NCBI GenBank assembly: GCA_023410535.1
Contig: JAEYPR010000009.1
Location: 1-64,000, forward strand
Direction: 5' to 3'
DNA: 64,000 bases
DNA from: Bacillota bacterium
GTDB lineage: Bacteria; Bacillota; UBA4882; UBA8346
Part shown: positions 52,448 through 60,835 of the stretch, one piece after another
Layout of the letters: the number at the start of each line of letters is the position of its first letter
Numbering within the stretch: the stretch's first letter is position 1
Notes under the pieces: generated by a model
Seen by the model: only the letters and a program-made list of their open reading frames with translations
Database searches by the model: none
Told to the model about the DNA's origin: nothing
Made by a program: the position numbers and the translations under genes

Positions 52448-53295
52448 ACTACTTCAACCTGGTCAATGAGGCGATCGCCTATATCGAAGACCGGCTGGAC
52501 CGGAACCTGTCCGTCGGCGAACTGGCCGCCCGACACCATATCTCCAAATTTTATTTCACCCGTATCTTCAAAGCGCTGACCAAACAAAATGTCAAGGAAT
52601 ACATCGACAACCGCAAAATGGCCGAAGCCGCCCGGAAGCTCGCGACAACCCGCAGCCGGATCATTGATATTGCTTTGGATTTGGGGTATGCGTCCCACGA
52701 AGCCTTCACCCGCAAATTTAAGGGCAAGTTCGGCGTCACCCCGGCTGAGTTCCGGAAGACCCGCCCCCAATTGCCCTTGGGGCGACGGATTGAGGTGGTG
52801 GAACGGGAGTTTAAAAATTTGCACCAGGCCATGATCGTGGAGTTCGAACTCCAAACGTTTGGCCCGTTTCCGTTATGGGGAAGGCAGATCCGCTTCAACC
52901 CCGATTGTCCCAAAGAGTTGGAGCGCGTCACGGCATTTTACGACCGGTTTTTGACGGATTGTGTTTACGGGAAAGGGATCGCCAGTTTATATCATGTCAC
53001 TTCCAACCAGCCGACGACGGATGAAACTTTTGACTATTTCGCCGGTTTCCGGCCGGAGGGGGTTGAGGCTACGGCCGGACTGGAGGCCACCACGATTCCG
53101 GCTTCGGAATACGCGGTCTTTCGTTACAAAAACAGTCTGAAAGGGATCCACCGGATCGTGGCCGGGGATGTCTGGAATGCTATTTTGCTGGAGGGGTTGA
53201 ATCTAAACCCGGTCGGCATCCACTTTTTCGAACTGTATGAGCGGGGTTATCAGGAGACGAAACAATTTAAACTGTATGTTCCGGTCCTCCGTTGA
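52444..53295 (+). CDS. AraC-family regulator with GyrI-like effector domain
   Basis: A 283-residue protein in the reverse order: the AraC HTH comes first (about 1-105, LSVGELAARHHISKFYFTRI; RSRIIDIALDLGYASHEAFTR), then a GyrI-like ligand domain (about 115-283, ATTIPASEYAVFRYKNSLKGI). Such proteins resemble Rob or MarA-like sensors of hydrophobic compounds. The GTG overlaps the previous stop and AAGGAG precedes it, so the two regulators are co-translated. Confidence 0.85.
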   Translation: MNYFNLVNEAIAYIEDRLDRNLSVGELAARHHISKFYFTRIFKALTKQNVKEYIDNRKMAEAARKLATTRSRIIDIALDLGYASHEAFTRKFKGKFGVTPAEFRKTRPQLPLGRRIEVVEREFKNLHQAMIVEFELQTFGPFPLWGRQIRFNPDCPKELERVTAFYDRFLTDCVYGKGIASLYHVTSNQPTTDETFDYFAGFRPEGVEATAGLEATTIPASEYAVFRYKNSLKGIHRIVAGDVWNAILLEGLNLNPVGIHFFELYERGYQETKQFKLYVPVLR

Positions 53296-53412
53296 ATATT
53301 CCGACGAATACTGCAAAAACAGTCAAACCTCCGCCATCGGGTTATGTTACGCTCGATAAGAGGAAATTGTCTGCAGCAATTCCGAAGCAACATGTCGAAC
53401 GGAGGAATGACG

Positions 53413-54243
53413 ATGTCCGCTGATACGCAAAACTTAAAAGAACAGCAATACGCCAATGGCTCCAAATATAACGCCCGGATTCAATTGCACGCGTTATGCT
53501 CCACCAATCGTTACCCCTGGCCGTTATGGGTGTTTGACCAATTGGCGAAGCGACCCTGTCAAAAAATATTGGAACTGGGTTGCGGCACGGGATTGCTTTG
53601 GCAAGTCAACGGGGTCCGGGTCCCGCCGGACTGGGAGATTACGCTGTCGGATTTCTCGGCCGGGATGTTGGACGGAACCCGGTCGAACCTGGCGAAGTTG
53701 CCGGTGCGTTTCCAGTTTGAGGTGATCGACGCCCAAGCGATTCCCTACCCCGCCGAATCTTTTGATCTGATCATCGCCAATCACATGTTGTATCATCTGC
53801 CCGACCGGGAACGGGGGTTGGGGGAGATTGCCCGGGTGCTGAAACCGGGCGGGGCGCTTTACGCCACCACCATCGGGCAGCGCAATATGGTGGAGTTGAA
53901 ACAGATCGTGCGTGAGTTTACCGGCAATACCCATTATGAAACGGCCATTGGCGCGGTGGAGCGGAATTTCTCTCTGGATAACGGTCTGGCGCAGTTGGAG
54001 CGCTACTTTGCGGGGATTCGGACGGTTTATTACGAGAATTCGCTGCAAATCAAGGAGGAGCAGTTGCTGACGGATTACCTGCTGTCGTTAAACGGGTTGC
54101 ATCCCGACCTGGAAGTGTTGGCGCCGGAACGGGCGGCGGAATTTAGCGCCCGGATGGCGGAGGTGATTCACAACCAAGGGATGATTGAGGTAACAACCGA
54201 ATCGGGGATGTTTATCGCTGTGAAAGCGCCGCTGCAACTTTGA
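53413..54243 (+). CDS. SAM-dependent methyltransferase
   Basis: A 276-residue class I methyltransferase. Motif I is ILELGCGTGLLWQVN, motif II is VIDAQAIPYPAESFDLIIAN, and HMLYHLPDRERGLGEIARVL follows. It looks like the UbiE/arsenite-type group but the substrate is unknown. GGAGG lies seven bases before the chosen ATG; earlier ATG codons in the frame lack a site. It may be co-transcribed with the two AraC genes. Confidence 0.8.
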   Translation: MSADTQNLKEQQYANGSKYNARIQLHALCSTNRYPWPLWVFDQLAKRPCQKILELGCGTGLLWQVNGVRVPPDWEITLSDFSAGMLDGTRSNLAKLPVRFQFEVIDAQAIPYPAESFDLIIANHMLYHLPDRERGLGEIARVLKPGGALYATTIGQRNMVELKQIVREFTGNTHYETAIGAVERNFSLDNGLAQLERYFAGIRTVYYENSLQIKEEQLLTDYLLSLNGLHPDLEVLAPERAAEFSARMAEVIHNQGMIEVTTESGMFIAVKAPLQL

Positions 54244-54255
54244 TGAATGTTTTGT

Positions 54256-54305
54256 CAAAGAAGCTGTTGCATAGTGAACCAACCAATAATGGAACAGCTT
54301 CTTTG
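54256..54305. terminator. Bidirectional hairpin terminator
   Basis: CAAAGAAGCTGTT (54256-54268) pairs perfectly with AACAGCTTCTTTG (54293-54305), between convergent genes. Confidence 0.75.
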
Positions 54306-54344
54306 ATTGAGGCAGGGAGACCAGTCGGCAAGCTGACGATTTGA

Positions 54345-55463
54345 CTACGGGTTGCGTTTGCGCAAAATGTAGATATCGCCGTTCCCGGCGTGGTCGCTAT
54401 TGAACGCCACATCGGTCCGGTTGATGAAGGTGGGGTGGGGATGGACGGTTTCATTCCGGAACGAACTGCCGTGCCGGAAGATTGTTTTGGCAATCAGGCG
54501 TTCCGGAGTGATTTGATAAAGGATTAAAAACGGTTTTTTCACATCGCCGTCACCAACGAGCGTTTGGGCGTCGGGACTGATATTGCAATGGGTGCTGTGG
54601 GCGGGAAAACGAAACGGTTCGCGATATTCGCCGGTGGCGGAGTCAACACTCCCGAACGTATCGGCGGGTTTTTGTTTGATTGTGTAACCGATGCGGATGC
54701 CGTCGGGATACCAAAAAGGATGGCTGACGTTTTCCTGGGCGGTTTCGCTACGGAGACAACGCCGGTTTTTCCCGTCGGCCTGCACCAGCCACATCCCGCC
54801 ATCGACCACCATGAACATGAGGCGGTCGGCGAATTGGGGACTGAGATAGGCGTGATTGATGATGCCGGATACGGTGCATACTTCATGCGCTTGACTGCCG
54901 TCGGAGTTGACCGTCATCAATTTGCTGGTCTGCGGTCCGTTCCCCAAACTAACCAATGGGAAAGCGACTTTCGTTCCATCACTGGAGATTGAGATCGATC
55001 CCATCACTTTATATTGGGTATTGTTAAAACGATAAAGAACGCGCTCGGTCAGTCGGTCCAACCGAAGCGCTTTGACCGTATCGTTTTGCCGGTAAAAAAC
55101 CTCCAGCGTTTTGGGACAAACCACTGCGTGTTCGGCGTCGATGCCTTTGCCGTCGGTCAATTGGGTGATCGTTCCGCTGGCGAGGTCGATGGCGAACAGG
55201 TTGCGCGCGCCCGTCCGCGCCGAGGCGAAGATCAGTTGGTTTGTCGCGGCGATGTAGGGGTTGGTGGTGTAATAAAGTTTACAATCGTCCCGCGGGTCGG
55301 TTGTCAATTGAACGACCTCATAGGCGGGATCGAGCGCTGCAAGGATTCGCCATTCGGCGGGATAGGTCGCGCCCTTTTTTGAAGCCGGTTCTGCCGTAAT
55401 GCTTGCCGGGACGGCTAAAATAATCAGCCAAAAAATGGTTAGAACGAAAACCATCCGTTTCAT
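54345..55463 (-). CDS. Exported oligogalacturonate lyase-like (PL22) beta-propeller protein
   Basis: A 372-residue protein with a signal peptide (MKRMVFVLTIFWLIILAVPA, about 1-25) and a seven-bladed propeller. Typical PL22 pieces are IFASARTGARNLFAIDLASG, FRFPAHSTHCNISPDAQTLV and VHPHPTFINRTDVAFNSD, supplying the histidines expected for the manganese site. Characterised PL22 enzymes act on digalacturonates in the cytoplasm, so an exported form is unusual. A TolB-like sensor protein is the main alternative. GGAGG precedes the ATG. Confidence 0.65.
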   Translation of the reverse strand: MKRMVFVLTIFWLIILAVPASITAEPASKKGATYPAEWRILAALDPAYEVVQLTTDPRDDCKLYYTTNPYIAATNQLIFASARTGARNLFAIDLASGTITQLTDGKGIDAEHAVVCPKTLEVFYRQNDTVKALRLDRLTERVLYRFNNTQYKVMGSISISSDGTKVAFPLVSLGNGPQTSKLMTVNSDGSQAHEVCTVSGIINHAYLSPQFADRLMFMVVDGGMWLVQADGKNRRCLRSETAQENVSHPFWYPDGIRIGYTIKQKPADTFGSVDSATGEYREPFRFPAHSTHCNISPDAQTLVGDGDVKKPFLILYQITPERLIAKTIFRHGSSFRNETVHPHPTFINRTDVAFNSDHAGNGDIYILRKRNP

Positions 55464-55624
55464 GATTTCCTCCGCGAATATCGAGTGACATGCTCCTATT
55501 GTAATACGCTTTTCGTTCGCAAGCAATGGATATTGGATTGTTCCAAACTTGTATGTACTTGCATGTAAATAAAGGGAAATGTTGGAGGAAGTCGAACTGT
55601 TGGCAGATGAAGGGAGATGGAACG

Positions 55625-57046
55625 ATGCAGGAAGTGTCTGCGGATGAAAAAACAATTCAGGAAATTTGGTCAAAACATGCTACATTCAAGCAAAATATGA
55701 TCTTTTTTGGTTATTACATTGGACTTAATATCGGATTAGGGATTGTCGCATCTCCGCTTTATTCCCTCTTCGAAAGATTGGCATTTTTCAGGGACAGTAG
55801 TCTGTTGATCGCCGTGGCTTTATACTCAAGCATTATTATGCTATTGTTTTTTTATATTGGGATGATAATCCATATTAATTCCCCGCTTAAATTCCATCAA
55901 AAAATTTCAACCGTACTATCGGTAGCCGTTATCGGGATCATCTTGTGGTTTTATGCTTTTCGAAGTACGATGGGTATCAAAGATGCATTTGAAAGTTTCT
56001 TTTCACCCTGGCTTTTCTATAAAATGTATTTTCTATGGATGATGCCGATTTATGACTTTTTAAAAGATTATCTGAGTATTGATCGTCAAATTATGGTGGT
56101 GATTGCCTTTATACCATTTGTTCCAAGTTTATTGTGTTTATTGGGCTTAGAATTACGAAATCGGTTTTCAAGGGTTATATTAAAGAGGGTTTTAATATGC
56201 ATACCCTGTATTCTTCTAGTGTTATTACTGGTATCTTTTATTCCGCACAACTACTTATTCACGTGGGATGAGTACCCAATGGTTGACGGAGCGACTGCAG
56301 CGATCCCTTTCGGGAAAATTTTAGCTCAAGAACTCATGGGGATTAGTAAGCGCCAGGCTGATCAGAACGTTCGTTTTAATACGACGCATCAAGCCTATCT
56401 CAATTTAATTGAAAAACGGGCTGATGTGATCTTTGTCGCCGGTCCCTCAAACGAAGAGTTGAAAATGGCCCAAGCTAACCGGGTCACCATGAAGCTGACG
56501 CCGATCGGTAAGGATGCTTTCATCTTTATTGTGCATAAGGATAATCCGGTGAATAATTTATCGTTCCAACAGCTCCAAGCGGTATACTCAGGGAAAGCAG
56601 TCCGATGGCAGGAGCTGGGTGGAGCGGATGTCAAAATCACCGCCTACCAACGGGAGGAAAACTCGGGCAGCCAAACTTTCATGGAAAACAAGGTGATGAA
56701 CGGGTTACCCTTAGCGAAACCGCCACAGGAACAGGCGATTGATGGGATGGGCGGGTTAATCGACACGGTCGCGGATTATCATAATTCCCAAAACGCCATC
56801 GGCTATTCGTTTTATTATTACGCCAATGAAATGCACCGGAGCGAAAAAGTTAAGTTTCTGCGCGTTAACGGGATTGAATGCAACAAACGGAACATAATCA
56901 ATGACCGCTATCCGTTTACGGCGGTGCTATACGGGGTGACCCGGGAAGGGGAACCCGACAATTCGCCGGCCAACCGATTATTGCGTTGGCTCCGGAGCCA
57001 AGCAGGCCGGGAAACGATTGAAAAGGGCGGGTTTATTCCGTTGTAA
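55625..57046 (+). CDS. Membrane protein with PstS-like phosphate-binding domain
   Basis: A 473-residue protein. Residues about 20-195 contain five or six hydrophobic segments, including FFGYYIGLNIGLGIVASPLY. The C-terminal part (about 205-473) is a PBP-like domain: DGATAAIPFGKILAQELMG, LSFQQLQAVYSGKAVRWQEL and SGSQTFMENKVM, as in PstS phosphate-binding proteins. Fusing the ligand domain to a membrane domain suggests a sensor instead of a free lipoprotein. The start is the ATG following GGGAGATGGAACG. The first half is AT-rich, the second like the host. Confidence 0.7.
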   Translation: MQEVSADEKTIQEIWSKHATFKQNMIFFGYYIGLNIGLGIVASPLYSLFERLAFFRDSSLLIAVALYSSIIMLLFFYIGMIIHINSPLKFHQKISTVLSVAVIGIILWFYAFRSTMGIKDAFESFFSPWLFYKMYFLWMMPIYDFLKDYLSIDRQIMVVIAFIPFVPSLLCLLGLELRNRFSRVILKRVLICIPCILLVLLLVSFIPHNYLFTWDEYPMVDGATAAIPFGKILAQELMGISKRQADQNVRFNTTHQAYLNLIEKRADVIFVAGPSNEELKMAQANRVTMKLTPIGKDAFIFIVHKDNPVNNLSFQQLQAVYSGKAVRWQELGGADVKITAYQREENSGSQTFMENKVMNGLPLAKPPQEQAIDGMGGLIDTVADYHNSQNAIGYSFYYYANEMHRSEKVKFLRVNGIECNKRNIINDRYPFTAVLYGVTREGEPDNSPANRLLRWLRSQAGRETIEKGGFIPL

Positions 57047-57096
57047 CAGCGAATTAATTGTGCAATCGATCCCCAAAAGAAAGGTGCTGGTTACGA

Positions 57097-57207
57097 ATGG
57101 ATTGTCCGAAATGTCACAACGAATTTCGCGACAGCTTTCAGTTTTGTGAAAAATGCCAATGTGATTTGGTCAAGATACATTCTACAAGAAAGAGCAATGA
57201 AACATGA
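57097..57207 (+). CDS. 36-residue zinc-ribbon protein
   Basis: A short ORF MDCPKCHNEFRDSFQFCEKC and 16 more residues. Two CxxC pairs (residues 3-6 and 17-20), with an extra Cys at 22, make a compact zinc ribbon. GAAAGGTG lies about ten bases upstream. Its TGA overlaps the ATG of the hydrolase gene (ATGA), so translation is coupled. It resembles the head of longer zinc-ribbon proteins ending in DUF2007, but that part is missing. Confidence 0.6.
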   Translation: MDCPKCHNEFRDSFQFCEKCQCDLVKIHSTRKSNET

Positions 57208-58028
57208 CAATTGTAGCGGTAATTCTATTCGGAATCATTTGTATTTGGGGAATCGGTTTTTTGATGCTCTGGTTTTTTCAAGATTGTTTTTTATACACCC
57301 GCCACCGCGTACCACGAAAACGTAGCCGTCAAATTGCGGCGCTGGGCGCCCGGGTCGAAACGGTTGCGGTAGTGGTGGATCAGGACGCCAATGTCCAACT
57401 GCGGGGCTGGTGGGTGCGGAATTCGCCGTTACCTAAGGCGTCGGCTATTCTCTACTTGGGCGGGCAAGGCGACGAGTTGTCGGAATGGGTGATGCGCGCC
57501 GATTGCTTTGGCGACTGGTCGGTGTTGTTCGTCAATTACCGCGGTTACGGCGCGAGCGACGGAAGGCCAAGCGAAGCAAGGATGCTGGCCGACGCGTTGG
57601 CGGTCTATGACTATCTGATCGCGCGGCCGGACGTGGACCGGGACAAGATCGTGATCATGGGCCGTAGTCTGGGAACGGGCGTGGCGACCTATTTAGCGAC
57701 ACAACGTCCGGCGGTTGGGGTAATCCTGGTATCGCCGTATGACAGCGTGCTGCAACTGGCCCAGGCTAAGCTGACCTGTTTCCCGGTTGAGCGGATATTG
57801 AATAACCGTTATGAGGCGATCACTCATGCCCCCGAAGCCAAACTGCCGTTGCTGGCTTTGCTTGCCGAACGCGACCGGATGATCCCCAAGCGCCATTCGT
57901 TGAAGTTAATTGAAGCGTGGGCCGGCCCGAAACAAGTAAAAGTGATTCATGGCAAAAGTCATAACACTATCTTTGCCGGGGAAGGGTATTGGTCGAGTAT
58001 TCATGAGTTCTTGAACCGATTTTGTTAG
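57204..58028 (+). CDS. Membrane-anchored alpha/beta hydrolase
   Basis: A 274-residue protein with an N-terminal membrane helix (about 5-25) and an alpha/beta-hydrolase domain. The nucleophile serine is in GRSLGTGVATYL, the acid aspartate region LLALLAERDRMIPK, and the histidine HGKSHNTIF. It resembles BEM46-type hydrolases that act on unknown esters. It overlaps the small zinc-ribbon gene and shares its transcript. Confidence 0.8.
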   Translation: MTIVAVILFGIICIWGIGFLMLWFFQDCFLYTRHRVPRKRSRQIAALGARVETVAVVVDQDANVQLRGWWVRNSPLPKASAILYLGGQGDELSEWVMRADCFGDWSVLFVNYRGYGASDGRPSEARMLADALAVYDYLIARPDVDRDKIVIMGRSLGTGVATYLATQRPAVGVILVSPYDSVLQLAQAKLTCFPVERILNNRYEAITHAPEAKLPLLALLAERDRMIPKRHSLKLIEAWAGPKQVKVIHGKSHNTIFAGEGYWSSIHEFLNRFC

Positions 58029-58029
58029 A

Positions 58030-58060
58030 AAAAAGTTGATCATTGGATCAGCTTTTTTTA
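58030..58060 (+). terminator. Intrinsic terminator
   Basis: AAAAGTTGATC (58031-58041) pairs with GATCAGCTTTT (58046-58056, one GT wobble), then T. Confidence 0.8.
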
Positions 58061-58232
58061 CTTTTGGGTAGAAACTGTCGAAAGTGATAGGAAAACAGCC
58101 AAAAATCTCTTTGATATCGGAATTGGCGCGCTTACAATAAAGGAAATTGCCCCTAGTTACCTTTAACAGGATAGTTTGCTTGGATTATACCAGCTCTTCG
58201 AAAAATGAACCATCAGGAACGGAGGCCGACTC

Positions 58233-59903
58233 TTGCTCCAAGTTGAAGTGAATAACAACAATCCGATTCAATCCGATCAAGCCCGACTGACGGCGGTGAT
58301 CCAATTTGCCAACAATGTTTTGGAACACGGCCGGGACCGCTATCGCGCCGACCCAACCCCGTTATTCGCCGACGGCATCAATACCCATACCGGGGCGCAT
58401 ATCCGCTGGGTCTTGCCGGGCGGCCGCAGTGTCGTCATCTCCAATCTCGCCTGTCAACAGAATCTGTTGCGCACCATGGTTACCTTGAGCATGTTGACCG
58501 GGGATGAACGGTTTAAGGCGGCGGCTCAAGCAACCGTGGCCTATCATTTTGAACATCTGACCGACCCGAGCGGTTTATTGCAATGGGGCGGCCACCGGTT
58601 TATTGATCTGGAAAGCTTGGAAGCGGTGGGGCCGGAGGGCAAGGGCATGGTCCATGAGCTCAAAAACGCGCTTCCCTTTTACGAGTTGATGAATGAGGTC
58701 GATCCGGCGGCGACCGCCAAATATATCAGGGCTTTTTGGAATGCCCATATTTACGACTGGGAAGGCCTTTATATGGGACGGCACGGCAAATATGGGCTGG
58801 AACTTGGAAAGTTGTGGGATCATCCGTTGCTCAACCTGCCGCCGTTTCGGGAGTCGACCGGCCTGTCCTTTTTAAATGCCGGGAATGACTTGATTTACGC
58901 CGCTTGTATGATGTACCGGTTCAACGGTGATGAACAGGCTTTGCGTTGGGGGAAACATCTGGCCTATCAATATGTGGCGGCCCGTGATCCCCAAACCGGT
59001 TTGGGAACCTATCAATTCACCCAGCCGCAAAAGACCGATCACACGGATGACGATAACGATACCCGCTCCTGGTTTGGCGACCGGGCGCAACGTCAATTCG
59101 GGCCGGAGTTTGGTCCGGCTGCGCTTGAGGGGAAACTATTGTTGGGCCGGATGGCGGGAACGATCTACTGTGAAAACGCCCTACTGGAGTTGGAATTGGC
59201 CCGGACGATCGGGAGCGCGTTGACTGAGTTTCGGGAGTGGACCCACGCGGGACTGCGCAGCTTTGCCGAATCCGCCTATCTGCCGGAGACCAACCAGTTC
59301 CGGACGATGTTCATTAACGGTACCGACTTGACCGGTTATGCGTTGCGGCGGAACGGCTATTACGGAAAAGCGGGGCAGCAGTTAACGGCTTACCCGGCGG
59401 ACCACCGGTATCTGGCTTCCTACGCCCGGGCGTATTACGATACCCAGGACCCGTTGTTTTGGCAGATGGTCCGCAGTATCGCCAAAGGGAACGGTCTGGG
59501 CGAGCTGGGCGACTCCCCAAATAAACCGGTTCAAATCAATCAAAAGACGGATTGCAGCGATTACCGCGCGCTGTATGCGGCACTGGACTTGTACCGCGCG
59601 ACGGGAGACGCCGCTTATCTCGGTTTAGGGCGGATCATTGGCAATAACATGATCAACAAGTTCTATCATCAAGGTTACTTCAAACCAACGTCTGACCAAG
59701 CGTATGCCAAGTTTGACCGGATTGAACCATTAGCCCTTTTGGCGTTGGAAGCGGCGATCCAGGGTAAACTGGATCAAGCTCCGGTCTTTATAACCAGTCA
59801 AGGCTTTATTCACGGACGGTATCAGTTCCCCGACGGACGGGTGGTTGACCTGAAAGATTACGTGTTATATGGGTTTAGACGGGATGAAACGGATATTTAT
59901 TAA
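58233..59903 (+). CDS. Cytoplasmic pectate-lyase-like protein (PL2-type, tentative)
   Basis: A 556-residue alpha/alpha-barrel-like protein without signal peptide. HELKNALPFYELMNEVDPAA, FWNAHIYDWEGLYMGRHGKY and TGLSFLNAGNDLIYAACMMY match proteins I remember annotated as pectate lyase in Paenibacillus, close to PL2 exo-lyases such as PelW. Such an enzyme would cut imported oligogalacturonate to unsaturated dimers, feeding KduI. The family (PL2 or PL10, or an unsaturated hydrolase) is not certain. The TTG start has GGAGG seven bases upstream. Confidence 0.6.
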   Translation: MLQVEVNNNNPIQSDQARLTAVIQFANNVLEHGRDRYRADPTPLFADGINTHTGAHIRWVLPGGRSVVISNLACQQNLLRTMVTLSMLTGDERFKAAAQATVAYHFEHLTDPSGLLQWGGHRFIDLESLEAVGPEGKGMVHELKNALPFYELMNEVDPAATAKYIRAFWNAHIYDWEGLYMGRHGKYGLELGKLWDHPLLNLPPFRESTGLSFLNAGNDLIYAACMMYRFNGDEQALRWGKHLAYQYVAARDPQTGLGTYQFTQPQKTDHTDDDNDTRSWFGDRAQRQFGPEFGPAALEGKLLLGRMAGTIYCENALLELELARTIGSALTEFREWTHAGLRSFAESAYLPETNQFRTMFINGTDLTGYALRRNGYYGKAGQQLTAYPADHRYLASYARAYYDTQDPLFWQMVRSIAKGNGLGELGDSPNKPVQINQKTDCSDYRALYAALDLYRATGDAAYLGLGRIIGNNMINKFYHQGYFKPTSDQAYAKFDRIEPLALLALEAAIQGKLDQAPVFITSQGFIHGRYQFPDGRVVDLKDYVLYGFRRDETDIY

Positions 59904-59911
59904 GCCAGGAT

Positions 59912-59949
59912 CAAAAAGACCGAAGCGCGACACGGCTCCGGTCTTTTTG
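59912..59949. terminator. Bidirectional terminator
   Basis: CAAAAAGACCG (59912-59922) with CGGTCTTTTTG (59939-59949), between convergent genes. Confidence 0.85.
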
Positions 59950-59971
59950 CTTGAATTTGTAGTAAAGCTGT

Positions 59972-60826
59972 TTATTCGCCAATCTTTCGGTACAGCTCGG
60001 GGCGGCGGTCTTTAAAGATGCCCCAGTAATCGCGGTATTGGGCGATCTGGTCCAGGTCAAACTCGGCCACCAGGACGGTTTCGTCGGTCCGGTTGGCTGC
60101 GGCGACCTTCGCGCCTAATTCATTGGCGATAAAGGAGGAACCGTAAAAGGTGATGGTGGACTGGCCGACGGTCTCGGTGCCCACCCGGTTGGAGGCGATC
60201 ACCGGAACGATATTGGCGGCGGCGTGACCGCGCATCACCATCTGCCAATGGTCTTTAGAGTCGACCTCGGACCGGTTGGGTTCGGAACCGATCGCAGTCG
60301 GATAGAGGAGCAGTTCGGCGCCTTGCAACGCCATGCAACGGGCGGCTTCGGTAAACCATTGGTCCCAGCAGATGCCGACGCCCACTTTGCCAAAACGGGT
60401 CTCCCAAACTTTAAAGCCGGTGTCGCCCGCTTTGAAATAAAACTGTTCCTCATACCCCGGACCGCAGGGAATATGGGTTTTCCGGTAGACGCCCAACATG
60501 GTCCCGTCCGCGTCAATCATCGCCATGGAGTTATAATTACCGTCAGCGCCTTGTTCGTAAAAACTGACCGGCAAGACCAATTCCAACGCTTTGGCCAGGG
60601 ATTGGAAATGGCGGACCGCTTGGTTATCGGCGGTCGCCAGGGCGTATTTGAAATATTCCGCACGTTTCTCCTGGCAGAAGTATGGCGTTTCAAACAACTC
60701 TTGGAGCAAGACGATGTTGGCGCCGGCGGCGGCCGCCTCGCGGACCATCCGTTCCGCTTTGGCGATATTTTCGTCAATATTCCAAGCGCAACTCATCTGA
60801 GTCGCCGCGACAATCACATTGCGCAT
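59972..60826 (-). CDS. aguB: N-carbamoylputrescine amidase
   Basis: A 284-residue nitrilase-superfamily enzyme. The triad is the Glu in LLQELFETPYFCQ, the Lys in YRKTHIPCGPGYEEQFYF and the Cys in GVGICWDQWF. It hydrolyses N-carbamoylputrescine to putrescine, carbon dioxide and ammonia, completing the two-step route from agmatine. The ATG nine bases after the aguA stop is chosen because GGTAGGG precedes it. It feeds spermidine synthase (41222). Confidence 0.93.
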   Translation of the reverse strand: MRNVIVAATQMSCAWNIDENIAKAERMVREAAAAGANIVLLQELFETPYFCQEKRAEYFKYALATADNQAVRHFQSLAKALELVLPVSFYEQGADGNYNSMAMIDADGTMLGVYRKTHIPCGPGYEEQFYFKAGDTGFKVWETRFGKVGVGICWDQWFTEAARCMALQGAELLLYPTAIGSEPNRSEVDSKDHWQMVMRGHAAANIVPVIASNRVGTETVGQSTITFYGSSFIANELGAKVAAANRTDETVLVAEFDLDQIAQYRDYWGIFKDRRPELYRKIGE

Positions 60827-60835
60827 GAACAATCC

